DNA of 64,000 nucleotides from Zoogloea sp. (GCF_028689785.1 NZ_JAQVCN010000009.1:35814-99813); one strand, 5' to 3'; numbered from the stretch's first letter, positions 10,371-20,318 are shown. Made by a program: numbers and translations. The notes: a model not told the origin generated them from the sequence alone.

Positions 10371-11404
10371 AGTCCTCTCCTGCCTTCCCCGGCCCCGTCA
10401 TGCTCGACGTTGTTGGCCACGAGATCACCGCCGAAGAGCGGGAGATCTTGCAGCATCCCCTTGTTGGCGGCGTAATTCTGTTCGCCCGCAACTATGCCGA
10501 GCCGGAGCAACTGCGCGCCCTCACTGGGGCGATCCGCGCTGCCCGGCCGGAGCTGGTGATTTCCGTCGATCATGAAGGGGGGCGCGTGCAGCGTTTCCGC
10601 GAGGGCTTCACCCGGCTGCCGGCGATGCGTCGTCTCGGCGAGGCCTGGGCGGCTGATCCGGCGGTGGGCAGGGCCTGCGCCCGCCAGGCCGGCTTTGTGC
10701 TCGCCGCCGAGTTGCGCGCCCATGGTGTGGACCTTAGCTATGCCCCGGTGCTTGACCTGGATTACGGCGTCAGCAGCGTGATTGGCGACCGGGCTTTCCA
10801 TCGGGATCCCCAGGTGGCCGCCGAGCTGGCCGGCGAGGTGGTGGCCGGGCTGGCCGACGCCGGCCTGCGAGCGGTAGGCAAGCATTTTCCCGGGCATGGC
10901 GCTGTCGAGGCGGATTCCCATGTGGCGATTCCCGTGGACAGCCGCAGCTTCGAAGCCGTGTGGGCCGAGGACATCGTTCCTTTCCGCGTGCTCGCCCCCC
11001 AGTTGGGCGGTGTAATGCCTGCCCATGTGATCTTCGAGAACATCGATGCCCGTCCGGCGGGTTTCTCCCATTTCTGGCTGCAGGATGTGCTGCGCGGCAG
11101 GCTCGGCTTTCAAGGCGTGATTTTCAGCGACGACCTGACCATGGAAGGGGCCAGTGTGGCCGGGGGCATCGTGGCCCGGGCCGAGGCTGCGCACTCCGCC
11201 GGCTGCGACATGGTACTGGTGTGCAACCGCCCGGACATGGCCGTGGACCTGCTCGACAACTGGCGCCCCGAGGCACATGCGGGCAGTCGTGAGCGCATCA
11301 TGGCACTGCGCCCCAGGCCGGGGACAGCGCCGGCAGATCCTGACACCCTGGCCGGCTGGGCACCTTATTGCGCGGCCCGTGACGGCGTGCGGGCCCTCGC
11401 CTGA
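10367..11404 (+). CDS. nagZ: Beta-N-acetylhexosaminidase
   Basis: VISVDHEGGRVQRFREGFTRLP, KHFPGHGAVEADSH. Confidence 0.96.
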   Translation: MKSSPAFPGPVMLDVVGHEITAEEREILQHPLVGGVILFARNYAEPEQLRALTGAIRAARPELVISVDHEGGRVQRFREGFTRLPAMRRLGEAWAADPAVGRACARQAGFVLAAELRAHGVDLSYAPVLDLDYGVSSVIGDRAFHRDPQVAAELAGEVVAGLADAGLRAVGKHFPGHGAVEADSHVAIPVDSRSFEAVWAEDIVPFRVLAPQLGGVMPAHVIFENIDARPAGFSHFWLQDVLRGRLGFQGVIFSDDLTMEGASVAGGIVARAEAAHSAGCDMVLVCNRPDMAVDLLDNWRPEAHAGSRERIMALRPRPGTAPADPDTLAGWAPYCAARDGVRALA

Positions 11405-11421
11405 ATTCGGGGCTCGCGGTC

Positions 11422-13218
11422 GTGGCCTTTGACGCCAAAGCCTTTCTGCGCACCCTTACCGAGGAGCCCGGCGTCTATCGCATGATCGGGGCCGACGATG
11501 CGGTGTTGTACGTCGGTAAAGCGAAGAATCTGAAGCGTCGGGTGTCCTCGTATTTTCAGCGTACCCAGCTCAGTCCGCGGATCGCCATCATGGTGGGGCA
11601 GGTACAGCGGGTGGATATCACCGCCACCCGCTCCGAGGCGGAGGCGCTGATCCTCGAGAACAATCTCATCAAGAGCCTCGGGCCCAAGTACAACATCCTG
11701 TTTCGGGACGACAAGTCTTACCCCTACATCGCCCTGTCGGGGGGAGATTTTCCCCAGATCTACTATCACCGCGGGGGCTTCCGGAAGGGCGTGCGCTATT
11801 TCGGGCCCTTCCCCAACAGCTGGGCGGTGCGCGAGAGCCTGCATCTGATGCAGAAGATCTTCCGCCTGCGCACCTGTGAGGACAGCACCTTCAGCAACCG
11901 CTCGCGCCCTTGTCTGCTGCACCAGATTCAGCGCTGTACCGGGCCCTGTGTCGGGCTGATCGACAAGGATGCCTATGCCGCTGACGTGCAGCTGGCCAGC
12001 CTGTTCCTCAACGGTCGCCATGGTGACGTGGTGGACGATCTGTCCAGGCGCATGCAGGAGGCCTCCGACGCGCTGGCCTTCGAAAAGGCCGTCGTTTATC
12101 GCGACCAGATCCGTAACCTGCAGGCCGTGCTTCACAAGCAGTTCGTCGAAAGCGCCAGGGACGAAGATGTGGATGTTCTCGCCGCGGTGGAGCGGGGCGG
12201 CATGGTATGCGTCAACCTGGCCATGATCCGTGGCGGGCGTCACCTGGGTGACCGGCCCCTGTTCCCCAGCAACGCCCAGGGCTGCACGCCCCTGGACGCG
12301 CTGGTGGCCTTCGTCGAGCAGCACTACCTGGATCACCCGTTGCCGGGAAAGATTCTGGTCAACGTCGACCCTGTGGTCGTCAAGGATGCCCTCGACGAGG
12401 TGATCGAAGGCAAGGTCGGTGTCATGGCTGCCCGCTACGAGAACGAGCGGGCGTGGATGGGCATGGCCGAGAACAACGCCGGCCTGGCCCTGATGGTGCG
12501 GGAGCAGGAGTCCAGTCGGGGGGAGCAGCGTCTCGAGGCCCTGCGCGATGCCCTTGGTTTGGCGGATACGCCCAGCCGGATCGAGTGTTTCGACATCTCC
12601 CACACCATGGGTGAATCCACAGTGGCCTCCTGCGTGGTATGGGATGGCAAGGCCATGAAGAAGTCCGAGTATCGGCGCTACAACATCGCCGGCATTACCG
12701 CCGGCGATGACTACGCCGCCATGCGCCAGGCCCTGACCCGGCGCTACGAGAAGGTGGCTGCCGGCGAAGGTGTTCGCCCCGACCTGATCCTCATCGATGG
12801 CGGCAAGGGGCAGATGGGAGTGGCCCGGGAGGTGCTGGCCGAGCTGGGGCTGGAGGCCATCACGATGTTTGGCGTGGCCAAGGGCGAGAGCCGCAAGCCA
12901 GGGCTGGAAGAGCTGGTCTTTCCCGACGGGCGTGAGCCGGTACACATGCGCCCAGATGCGCCGGCACTGCACTTGATCCAGGAAATCCGTGACGAAGCTC
13001 ACCGCTTTGCCATCACTGGCCACCGGGCCCGCCGGGCCAAGACCCGTAACACCTCGCGCCTGGAGGACATCGCCGGGGTCGGGCCGACACGGCGGAAGAA
13101 GCTGCTGGCAGCCTTTGGCGGCATCGAGGGTGTGCGAAAGGCCACGATAGAGGATCTGTGCCGGGTGGAAGGCATCAACCGGCACCTTGCCGAACAGATA
13201 TACAATGCGATGCGATAG
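11422..13218 (+). CDS. uvrC: Excinuclease ABC subunit C
   Basis: PGVYRMIGADDAVLYVGKAKNLKRRVSSYF, C-terminal HhH. Confidence 0.97.
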   Translation: MAFDAKAFLRTLTEEPGVYRMIGADDAVLYVGKAKNLKRRVSSYFQRTQLSPRIAIMVGQVQRVDITATRSEAEALILENNLIKSLGPKYNILFRDDKSYPYIALSGGDFPQIYYHRGGFRKGVRYFGPFPNSWAVRESLHLMQKIFRLRTCEDSTFSNRSRPCLLHQIQRCTGPCVGLIDKDAYAADVQLASLFLNGRHGDVVDDLSRRMQEASDALAFEKAVVYRDQIRNLQAVLHKQFVESARDEDVDVLAAVERGGMVCVNLAMIRGGRHLGDRPLFPSNAQGCTPLDALVAFVEQHYLDHPLPGKILVNVDPVVVKDALDEVIEGKVGVMAARYENERAWMGMAENNAGLALMVREQESSRGEQRLEALRDALGLADTPSRIECFDISHTMGESTVASCVVWDGKAMKKSEYRRYNIAGITAGDDYAAMRQALTRRYEKVAAGEGVRPDLILIDGGKGQMGVAREVLAELGLEAITMFGVAKGESRKPGLEELVFPDGREPVHMRPDAPALHLIQEIRDEAHRFAITGHRARRAKTRNTSRLEDIAGVGPTRRKKLLAAFGGIEGVRKATIEDLCRVEGINRHLAEQIYNAMR

Positions 13219-13233
13219 CCCGCAAACGTCGAC

Positions 13234-13806
13234 ATGCTTTTCAATATCCCCAACTCCCTGACCTGGGCGCGCATTGCCCTGATCCCCTTTTTCGTCGGCA
13301 TCTACTACCTTCCGGATTCCGTCATTTCCGCGGAAGACAAGAACCTGGTGGCCACGCTGACCTTCATCGCTGCCGCGGTGACGGACTGGTTTGACGGCTA
13401 TCTTGCGCGCACCCTCGGTCAGACCTCGGCCTTCGGCGCCTTTCTTGATCCGGTGGCCGACAAACTGATGGTGGCCGCCGCCCTGATCGTTCTCGTGCAC
13501 CTCGGCCGGGTGGATTCCCTGATTGCGCTGGTCATTATCGGCCGCGAGATCACCATCTCGGCCCTGCGCGAATGGATGGCCAAGGTGGGCGCGGCTGGCA
13601 GCGTGGCGGTGGCTTTTGTCGGCAAGCTCAAGACTGCGGCCCAGATGTCGGCGATCCCTCTGCTGTTGTACCAGGCCCCGGCGTTCGGTTTTGACGGGAT
13701 GGCACTTGGTACCGTGCTGATATATGTGGCTGCGGTTCTGACCCTGTGGTCCATGGGCTACTACATGCGTTGTGCCTGGCCCGAGCTGATGAAGCGTAGC
13801 CGCTGA
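13234..13806 (+). CDS. pgsA: CDP-diacylglycerol-glycerol-3-phosphate 3-phosphatidyltransferase
   Basis: CDP-alcohol phosphatidyltransferase motif DWFDGYLARTLGQTSAFGAFLDPVADK. Confidence 0.95.
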   Translation: MLFNIPNSLTWARIALIPFFVGIYYLPDSVISAEDKNLVATLTFIAAAVTDWFDGYLARTLGQTSAFGAFLDPVADKLMVAAALIVLVHLGRVDSLIALVIIGREITISALREWMAKVGAAGSVAVAFVGKLKTAAQMSAIPLLLYQAPAFGFDGMALGTVLIYVAAVLTLWSMGYYMRCAWPELMKRSR

Positions 13807-13822
13807 AAGCGGCAATCCGGAT

Positions 13823-13850
13823 TTGACATCCAGAATTTTTTGCCTATAAT
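13823..13850 (+). promoter_or_regulatory. Consensus sigma70 promoter for the tRNA cluster
   Basis: TTGACA (13823-13828), 16-nt spacer, TATAAT (13845-13850), 13 nt before tRNA-Gly. Confidence 0.88.
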
Positions 13851-13863
13851 GGCGGTCTGTCGA

Positions 13864-13939
13864 GCGGCAGTAGCTCAGTTGGTAGAGCGCAACCTTGCCA
13901 AGGTTGAGGTCGAGAGTTCGAGACTCTTCTGCCGCTCCA
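13864..13939 (+). tRNA. tRNA-Gly(GCC), copy 1
   Basis: 76 nt cloverleaf, loop TTGCCAA, encoded CCA. Confidence 0.97.
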
Positions 13940-13947
13940 AAGAATTT

Positions 13948-13969
13948 CCGGGGAAGCCTAGCTTCCCCG
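13948..13969 (+). other. Perfect hairpin in tRNA spacer (possible processing signal or weak terminator)
   Basis: cGGGGAAGC cta GCTTCCCCg, weak T-tract afterwards. Confidence 0.6.
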
Positions 13970-13980
13970 TTTAGATTGAC

Positions 13981-14054
13981 GGCGCGATAGCAAAGCGGTT
14001 ATGCACCGGATTGCAAATCCGTGTAGGTCGGTTCGACTCCGGCTCGCGCCTCCA
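13981..14054 (+). tRNA. tRNA-Cys(GCA)
   Basis: 74 nt cloverleaf ggcgcga...tcgcgcctcca with loop TTGCAAA. Confidence 0.97.
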
Positions 14055-14067
14055 GGTGTAGATCCAA

Positions 14068-14143
14068 GCGGCAGTAGCTCAGTTGGTAGAGCGCAACCTT
14101 GCCAAGGTTGAGGTCGAGAGTTCGAGACTCTTCTGCCGCTCCA
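14068..14143 (+). tRNA. tRNA-Gly(GCC), copy 2
   Basis: 76 nt identical to copy 1. Confidence 0.97.
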
Positions 14144-14151
14144 GAATGCGA

Positions 14152-14198
14152 CGGGGAAAGCGATGATTCGAGAGAATCTGCTTTCCCCGTTTTGTTTT
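14152..14198 (+). terminator. Terminator of the tRNA cluster
   Basis: CGGGGAAAG(C)...(G)CTTTCCCCG followed by TTTTGTTTTT. Confidence 0.85.
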
Positions 14199-14408
14199 TG
14201 GGCTACCTGCCTTTCTTTGAGGCGATTTTTCCGTTTTCGCCCCCGTGTCTCCTGGACGCGCAGCATTCCGGCGTGCCTGAATCCCTTTCTCTCCCGGTGT
14301 AGCCTGCCTGACAAGGGGTTGTCGTAAGCCTGTCACGGTGCTGACTCAGGATTGGTGTCGTCGACAGTGATGTCGGCCCACTCTGGGCCGGACCGACGGG
14401 AGATCCGG

Positions 14409-14600
14409 ATGAAGCAAGTTCTCGATGCGCTCGCCAGAAAGCTGTGCAACACCGCCTTTGGTCCGGAGGTGACGGCTTTTCTGATGGATGGGGAGTGGCA
14501 GGCCCCTTTGTTTGTTCCAGATGCGTTCGACACGGCGGAGAGGGGGGTATTGGAACTGCCCGAGATCGTTGCTGGTTCGCGGGAGTTTCTTCGCTGCTGA
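14409..14600 (+). CDS. Small hypothetical protein
   Basis: Intact 63-aa ORF MKQVLDALARKLCNTAFGPEVTAFLMDGEWQ; no family recognised. Confidence 0.35.
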   Translation: MKQVLDALARKLCNTAFGPEVTAFLMDGEWQAPLFVPDAFDTAERGVLELPEIVAGSREFLRC

Positions 14601-14802
14601 GGCCCGGCGCCTCGGGATACGATCCTGCCTTGGGGCCTCCTTTTGCGGCTGCTTCATTCGCAAGCATTCGTCATTGATCTGCCTGCATGGCCCGCCCGGT
14701 TCGGGTTGGGTGTGACTGCCTTGGCTGTTTTCTAGTACTATTCAAAGGTTTACACCGATATTTGCATCGGTATGGCTCGACTCCCCGGGGAGTCGGGCCT
14801 TT

Positions 14803-15687
14803 ATGCGTTCCCCGCACCGGCGCGGGGCTGGCAGGGTTGAAAGGTCTGGTTTGAGCGGTACGGAATTCTCGGTTCTGATGGCGACCTACAGGCGCGACGA
14901 TGCGGGGCATCTCGAGCAGGCCCTGGAGAGTCTGACCAGGCAGAGCCTCGTGGCTTCGGAAGTGGTGCTGGTTGAAGATGGGCCTATCGGCGATGCAGCG
15001 CGGGCCGTCATCGAGCGCTATCGTGCCGCCCTCAACATCCAGTCGCTGGTGATGCCCCGCAACGTCGGGCTGGCAGCCGCCCTCAATGCCGGATTGCAGC
15101 ACTGCCGCCACGAACTCGTGTTTCGCTTCGACAGTGACGATATGGCGTTGCCGGAACGCTTCGCCCGGCAGCTTGCAGCCTTTGCTGCCGGCCCGGCGAT
15201 CGATGTCGTTGGTAGTTTTGCGCAGGAAATGGACAGCGCCGGTACACCGGGGAGAGTCCGTTCAATGCCGATTTCCCACGACGAGATTCTCGCCAAGCTG
15301 TGGGCCTGCCCCCTTATTCATCCCACGGTGGCCTACCGGCGCAGCCGGATATTGGCCGTTGGCGGCTACCGCACCGATCTGCGGCGCAGTGAGGACTACG
15401 ATCTGTGGTTTCGTTGCGCCAAGGCAGGCATGCGCTTCGGCAACCTGCCGGAAGCCCTGATCCTCCATCGTTTCGATCAAACCAGCCATCTGCGCCACGC
15501 TTTCCGGGATGCCCTGGAGAGGGCGCTGAGCGGCTACCGGGGGGCCTGTCTGCTCGGAATGCCCCTCTGGAAGCGCCTGGCCTGCTTTGTGCCCCTGGTG
15601 CGTGCGGTGTTGCCCACGCCCCTGCGCCACCCGGTCTATCGCCTGCTGTCGCGCTTCGACCCCCGACGCTCCGGTTCGCCAGACTAG
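14803..15687 (+). CDS. Family 2 glycosyltransferase (start uncertain, possibly TTG 14851)
   Basis: FSVLMATYRRDDAGHLEQALESLTRQSL, FRFDSDDMALPERF. Confidence 0.88.
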   Translation: MRSPHRRGAGRVERSGLSGTEFSVLMATYRRDDAGHLEQALESLTRQSLVASEVVLVEDGPIGDAARAVIERYRAALNIQSLVMPRNVGLAAALNAGLQHCRHELVFRFDSDDMALPERFARQLAAFAAGPAIDVVGSFAQEMDSAGTPGRVRSMPISHDEILAKLWACPLIHPTVAYRRSRILAVGGYRTDLRRSEDYDLWFRCAKAGMRFGNLPEALILHRFDQTSHLRHAFRDALERALSGYRGACLLGMPLWKRLACFVPLVRAVLPTPLRHPVYRLLSRFDPRRSGSPD

Positions 15688-15717
15688 CTGCTGCGGGTTC
15701 TGCACCCACCTCAAGCC

Positions 15718-16140
15718 TCAGTGCATGTCGTCCTTGTCCGGGGGAACCGGCAGGATGGGAATGCCCTCGTCGATCAACTCGATCATCTCCTCCCTGTCGG
15801 CCTTGCCCCGGATGGCTCTTTCCTCGCTGTCGCCGTAATGGATACGGCGGGCCTCCTCGGCGAAGTGCTCGCCCACGTCCTCGGATCTGGCGGCGGCGCT
15901 GCGCAGGGCTTCGATCAGGCGAGCGGCAATGGCCTGAGGGTCGGGAGAGGCGGAAGTGGCAGGGGCAGAATGGGACGAGGTCTGGATGTACGGGGCCGAA
16001 GGCAGGCGCCGTACGTCACTGCTACCGCAATGGGGGCAGGTCACCAAACGGGTAGTGCGCTGGCTTTCGAAGGCGTCGCTGGAGGCAAACCAGGCTTCGA
16101 AGCGGTGCTCCCTGTCACAGCACAGGTCGAGGACGATCAT
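15718..16140 (-). CDS. DUF1178 family protein
   Basis: MIVLDLCCDREHRFEAWFASSDAFESQRTTRLVTCPHCGSSDVRRLPSAP. Confidence 0.88.
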   Translation of the reverse strand: MIVLDLCCDREHRFEAWFASSDAFESQRTTRLVTCPHCGSSDVRRLPSAPYIQTSSHSAPATSASPDPQAIAARLIEALRSAAARSEDVGEHFAEEARRIHYGDSEERAIRGKADREEMIELIDEGIPILPVPPDKDDMH

Positions 16141-16436
16141 GGTGAAGAGCTTTCATCGCTTCGCGAGACGTGGATTCAAGGCGAAGGCGTGCGTAATGCC
16201 AATATGGGCTCGGTGGGCTGAGGGATCGTATCGAAATCAACGCCCACCGTGAATGCTATGAAATCGGAAGCGGATATGTTATCAATTCAGCCTCACAAAC
16301 AGGCCTGCGGCGGCCTGCAAAAGTGTAGTCCGTTTTCTTTTGATTCAAGATATTCTTTCCTCTTCCCGGCATTCAGAGGAGAGGTCTTGATGATGATTCT
16401 TTGCCCAATCTGGGTGATGGGGCGGTGGGGGTGAAT

Positions 16437-17486
16437 GTGAATCTGGACGCATTGCTTGAACCCACGCCTGGCGATCTGCCTTGTGGTCCGAATCTGGAAT
16501 ACGACGACGATTTCCGTGAGCTTGAAAAGGCCGCCAACGGGACTCCCGAACTCGAGTTCGGTGCGGGTAACGGTGATGGCGTCACCCGGATCGAGGGCGT
16601 GGGGCCGGACTGGGCCAAAGTGCGCAAGCTCTCTGAGGGGCTCTTCTCCCGAAGCAAGGATCTCCGCGTTGCTGTTTTACTGACCCGGGCGCTGACCCAT
16701 TCCGACGGTCTGGCCGGGCTGGAAGCCGGGCTGCAATTCACACTCTCCCTCCTTGAGCGCTTCTGGGACCATGTCCACCCAATGCTCGACCGGGACGACA
16801 ACGATGACCCCACCGAGCGGATCAATGCCCTGGCCGGGCTGGCCTCGGAAGGCATGGTGGGGGCCGTTCGTGATGCCTGGGTGGTGCGCTCCCGCCAGAT
16901 CGGCATGCTCGTCGTCCGTGACGTGGAGGTGGCCGCAGGGCGGCTGCAGCCCAGAAGCGGCACGGAGGCATTGTCGGAAGGGCAGGTCATCGGGCTGATC
17001 ACCGCCGGTCTGGCGGATGATCCGGGGCTTGCCCTCCGGGTGCGGAAGCTCGAAGCGCTGCTCAAGAGTATTGATGTGCTCCTGTCCGAGCGGGTCGGTG
17101 CTGCAGACGGCATCGATTTCAAGCCGTTTCAGACTGTTCTTTACCCGGTCCGGCAGTTTGTCGAGCGGTGTCCGGGAGGAGGGCAGGACGACTCCATATC
17201 CGTCGATGCCACACCGGCCGACACGGGGAGTGTGAGCACGGGGGCAGTCAAGGCTCCTGCGGCCCCGGGGGAAATCAATTCCCGTGCAGACGTGCTCCAG
17301 ACCCTCGACCGGCTATGTGATTTCCTGGCCCGCACTGAACCGGGCAGCCCGGTTCCGATGGTCCTGCGGCGGGCCCAGAAGATGATGAACATGAACTTCC
17401 TCGAGCTCATGAACGACCTTGCTCCCGATGGCCTGGGGCAGGCAGAAAAGGTCGTTGGAGCACGTTTCGAATATCCGGAGTCGTGA
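16437..17486 (+). CDS. tssA: T6SS protein TssA (ImpA family)
   Basis: MNLDALLEPTPGDLPCGPNLEYDDDF, ImpA_N-like; first gene of T6SS operon (GTG start; upstream TTG 16401 also possible). Confidence 0.92.
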   Translation: MNLDALLEPTPGDLPCGPNLEYDDDFRELEKAANGTPELEFGAGNGDGVTRIEGVGPDWAKVRKLSEGLFSRSKDLRVAVLLTRALTHSDGLAGLEAGLQFTLSLLERFWDHVHPMLDRDDNDDPTERINALAGLASEGMVGAVRDAWVVRSRQIGMLVVRDVEVAAGRLQPRSGTEALSEGQVIGLITAGLADDPGLALRVRKLEALLKSIDVLLSERVGAADGIDFKPFQTVLYPVRQFVERCPGGGQDDSISVDATPADTGSVSTGAVKAPAAPGEINSRADVLQTLDRLCDFLARTEPGSPVPMVLRRAQKMMNMNFLELMNDLAPDGLGQAEKVVGARFEYPES

Positions 17487-17537
17487 TACCGGCGAATTGC
17501 GCAGTGCAGTATCGCCACCCCCACATGGAGGCACAAA

Positions 17538-18038
17538 ATGGCAGACAGCAGTCAGAAGTTCATTGCTCGTAACCGGGCGCCGCGGGTTCAGATTGAATAT
17601 GACGTGGAGCTCTACGGTGCCGAAAAGAAGGTCCAGCTGCCCTTCGTCATGGGGGTGCTCTCAGATTTGTCCGGCAGCCCTGCCGAGCCCCTGGCGCCGA
17701 TTGCGGAGCGCAAGTTCCTGGAAATCGACGTGGACAATTTCGATAGCCGCATGAAGTCGATGAAGCCACGGGCGGCTTTCCAGGTTCCCAATACCCTGAC
17801 TGGTGAAGGCAATCTCAATGTCGAGCTGACTTTTGAAAGCATGGACGACTTCACTCCGGCCGCCATTGCCCGGAAGGTCGACGCCCTCAACAAGCTGCTT
17901 GAGGCCCGTCAGCAATTGTCCAACCTGATTACCTACATGGACGGCAAGACCGGCGCGGAAGAGCTGGTGGGGCGCTTGCTCAACGACCCGGCCCTGTTGC
18001 AGACCCTTGCCACGGCGCCGAAGCCTTCCGAAGGCTGA
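17538..18038 (+). CDS. tssB: T6SS sheath small subunit TssB/VipA
   Basis: RAPRVQIEYDVELYGAEKKVQLPFVMGVLSDLSG. Confidence 0.97.
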   Translation: MADSSQKFIARNRAPRVQIEYDVELYGAEKKVQLPFVMGVLSDLSGSPAEPLAPIAERKFLEIDVDNFDSRMKSMKPRAAFQVPNTLTGEGNLNVELTFESMDDFTPAAIARKVDALNKLLEARQQLSNLITYMDGKTGAEELVGRLLNDPALLQTLATAPKPSEG

Positions 18039-18102
18039 ACGGGCGACAACCCGCTGCGCGTCATCACCCCCGCGCGCCACTACCCAATAACAACCGGAGA
18101 AT

Positions 18103-19602
18103 ATGAGCATGGTCGATCCGCAACTTCAGGCCGACGCCAAGGGCGTTGCCGGGGCAGAAAGCAGCGAATTCGCATCGCTGCTGCAAAGGGAGTTCAAGCC
18201 GAAGTCCGAAGAGGCACGGGATGCTGTCGTCAAGGCCGTTGAGACCCTCGCGAAACAGGCGCTTTCCCAGACCCAGCTGGTGGGCAATGATGTCGTCAAG
18301 TCCATCGAGGCGATGATCGCCCAACTCGACAAGAAGCTCTCGGAACAGATCAACCTGATCATGCACAACTCCAGCTTCCAGAAGCTGGAGGGGGCATGGC
18401 GCGGGCTTCATTACCTCGTCAATAACACCGAAACCGACGAGATGCTGAAGATCCGGGTGATGAACATCACCAAGTCGGAGCTGCACAAGAACCTGAAGCG
18501 CTTCAAAGGCACGGCCTGGGACCAGAGCCCGGTGTTCAAGCGCATCTATGAGGAAGAGTACGGTCAGTTTGGCGGCGAGCCCTTTGGTTGCCTGGTTGGC
18601 GACTACTACTTTGATCAGACACCGCCCGACGTGGAACTGCTTGGTGAAATGGCCAAGATCTCGGCTTCCGCCCACGCCCCCTTCATTGCCGCCGCCAGCC
18701 CGGCGCTGATGCAGATGGATTCCTGGCAGGAACTCGCCAACCCGCGGGATCTCACCAAGATCTTCGGCACCCCCGAATACGCCGCCTGGCGTTCCTTGCG
18801 GGAGAGCGACGACGCACGCTACATCGGCCTCGCCGCGCCGCGTTTCCTGGCCCGGGTGCCGTATGGCGCAAGGACCAACCCGGTGGACGAGTTTGCCTTC
18901 GAGGAAGATACCGGCGCCGCAGACCACAGCAAGTACACCTGGGCCAACTCGGCCTACGCCATGGCGGTCAATATCAACCGCTCGTTCAAATATTACGGCT
19001 GGTGTTCGCGGATCCGCGGCATCGAGTCGGGAGGGGCAGTCGAGGGGCTACCGGTGCATTCCTTCCCCACCGATGACGGTGGTGTGGACATGAAGTGCCC
19101 CACGGAGATCGCCATCAGCGACCGGCGTGAGGCGGAGCTGGCCAAGAACGGCTTCATGCCCTTGGTGCATAAGAAGAACTCTGATTTCGCCGCCTTCATC
19201 GGTGCCCAGTCGTTGCACAAGCCGGCCGAGTACGATGATCCCGATGCCACGGCCAATGCCAATCTGGCGGCACGCCTCCCGTATCTGTTTGCCTGCTGCC
19301 GCTTTGCCCATTATCTGAAGTGCATCGTGCGTGACAAGATTGGTTCGTTCAAGGAGCGCGACGACATGGAGCGTTGGCTGAAGGACTGGATCATGAACTA
19401 CGTGGATGGGGATCCGGCCCATTCATCGGAAGAGACCAAGGCCCGGCGCCCCCTGGCGGCGGCGGAGATCGTGGTGGAGGAGGTGGAAGGCAACCCGGGT
19501 TACTACACCTCGAAGTTCTTCCTCCGCCCGCATTACCAGCTGGAAGGCCTGACCGTGTCCCTCAGGCTGGTGTCCAAGCTGCCTTCCCAGAAGGCAGCCT
19601 GA
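18103..19602 (+). CDS. tssC: T6SS sheath large subunit TssC/VipB
   Basis: LEGAWRGLHYLVNNTETDEMLKIRVMNITKSEL...RSFKYYGWCSRIRGIESGG. Confidence 0.98.
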   Translation: MSMVDPQLQADAKGVAGAESSEFASLLQREFKPKSEEARDAVVKAVETLAKQALSQTQLVGNDVVKSIEAMIAQLDKKLSEQINLIMHNSSFQKLEGAWRGLHYLVNNTETDEMLKIRVMNITKSELHKNLKRFKGTAWDQSPVFKRIYEEEYGQFGGEPFGCLVGDYYFDQTPPDVELLGEMAKISASAHAPFIAAASPALMQMDSWQELANPRDLTKIFGTPEYAAWRSLRESDDARYIGLAAPRFLARVPYGARTNPVDEFAFEEDTGAADHSKYTWANSAYAMAVNINRSFKYYGWCSRIRGIESGGAVEGLPVHSFPTDDGGVDMKCPTEIAISDRREAELAKNGFMPLVHKKNSDFAAFIGAQSLHKPAEYDDPDATANANLAARLPYLFACCRFAHYLKCIVRDKIGSFKERDDMERWLKDWIMNYVDGDPAHSSEETKARRPLAAAEIVVEEVEGNPGYYTSKFFLRPHYQLEGLTVSLRLVSKLPSQKAA

Positions 19603-19737
19603 CGGAACTCGAGAGGCGGGGGGTATCCCCGCCCAAGGGGTGAAGCGAGAGGCGGATGCCGGATCGGGGGGGAAGTGGGTTCCGTCTCCATCCTGGCTTT
19701 TTGTGGATCACAATTTAGCGGAGCGCGGAGGTAGATC

Positions 19738-20220
19738 ATGGCAGTCGATATGTTTTTCAAACTCACCGGCATTGAGGGTGAGTCCAAGGACGACAAGCAC
19801 GAGAAGGAAATTGACGTGCTGGCCTGGAGCTGGGGACTTTCCCAGAGCGGCAACACCCATGTGAGTACTGGCAGTGGTGCCGGCAAGGTGAACGTGCAGA
19901 ACCTGAGCTTCACCAAATGGGTGGATTCGGCGTCCACTCCGCTCATCCTTTCCTGCTGCAAGGGTACGCACATCAAGGAAGCCAAGCTCACGGTGCGCAA
20001 GGCGGGCGATCAGCCCCTCGAATACATCAAGATCACCCTCAATGATGTGCTTGTGTCTTCGGTACAGACAGGGGGCAGTGGTGGCGAAGATCGTCTGACC
20101 GAGAACGTGACGCTGAACTTCGGCAAGTTCAAGGTTGAATACACTCCGCAGGATGCCAAGGGTGCTGGCGGAGGTGCGAAGACGGCGGCGTGGGACATTC
20201 CCGCCAACAAACCGGCTTGA
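19738..20220 (+). CDS. hcp: T6SS tube protein Hcp (canonical copy)
   Basis: MAVDMFFKLTGIEGESKDDKHEKEIDVLAWSWGLSQ. Confidence 0.95.
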   Translation: MAVDMFFKLTGIEGESKDDKHEKEIDVLAWSWGLSQSGNTHVSTGSGAGKVNVQNLSFTKWVDSASTPLILSCCKGTHIKEAKLTVRKAGDQPLEYIKITLNDVLVSSVQTGGSGGEDRLTENVTLNFGKFKVEYTPQDAKGAGGGAKTAAWDIPANKPA

Positions 20221-20318
20221 TGATCGGGCTGCCCCGGACTGATTGCGCTCCGGGGCGGGCCTGGCGGCCCTTGCGGCCGCCTCATGCATGAGATCCAGAC
20301 ACGCGTTCGGGAGCGGCC

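Noticed and set aside
11365-13815. 816-aa minus-strand ORF opposite uvrC/pgsA
   Set aside because: Spans two conserved plus-strand genes; shadow ORF
16141-16436. Sigma54 (-24/-12) promoter upstream of tssA
   Set aside because: Looked for TGGCAC-N5-TTGCA and found no convincing match; needs experimental mapping
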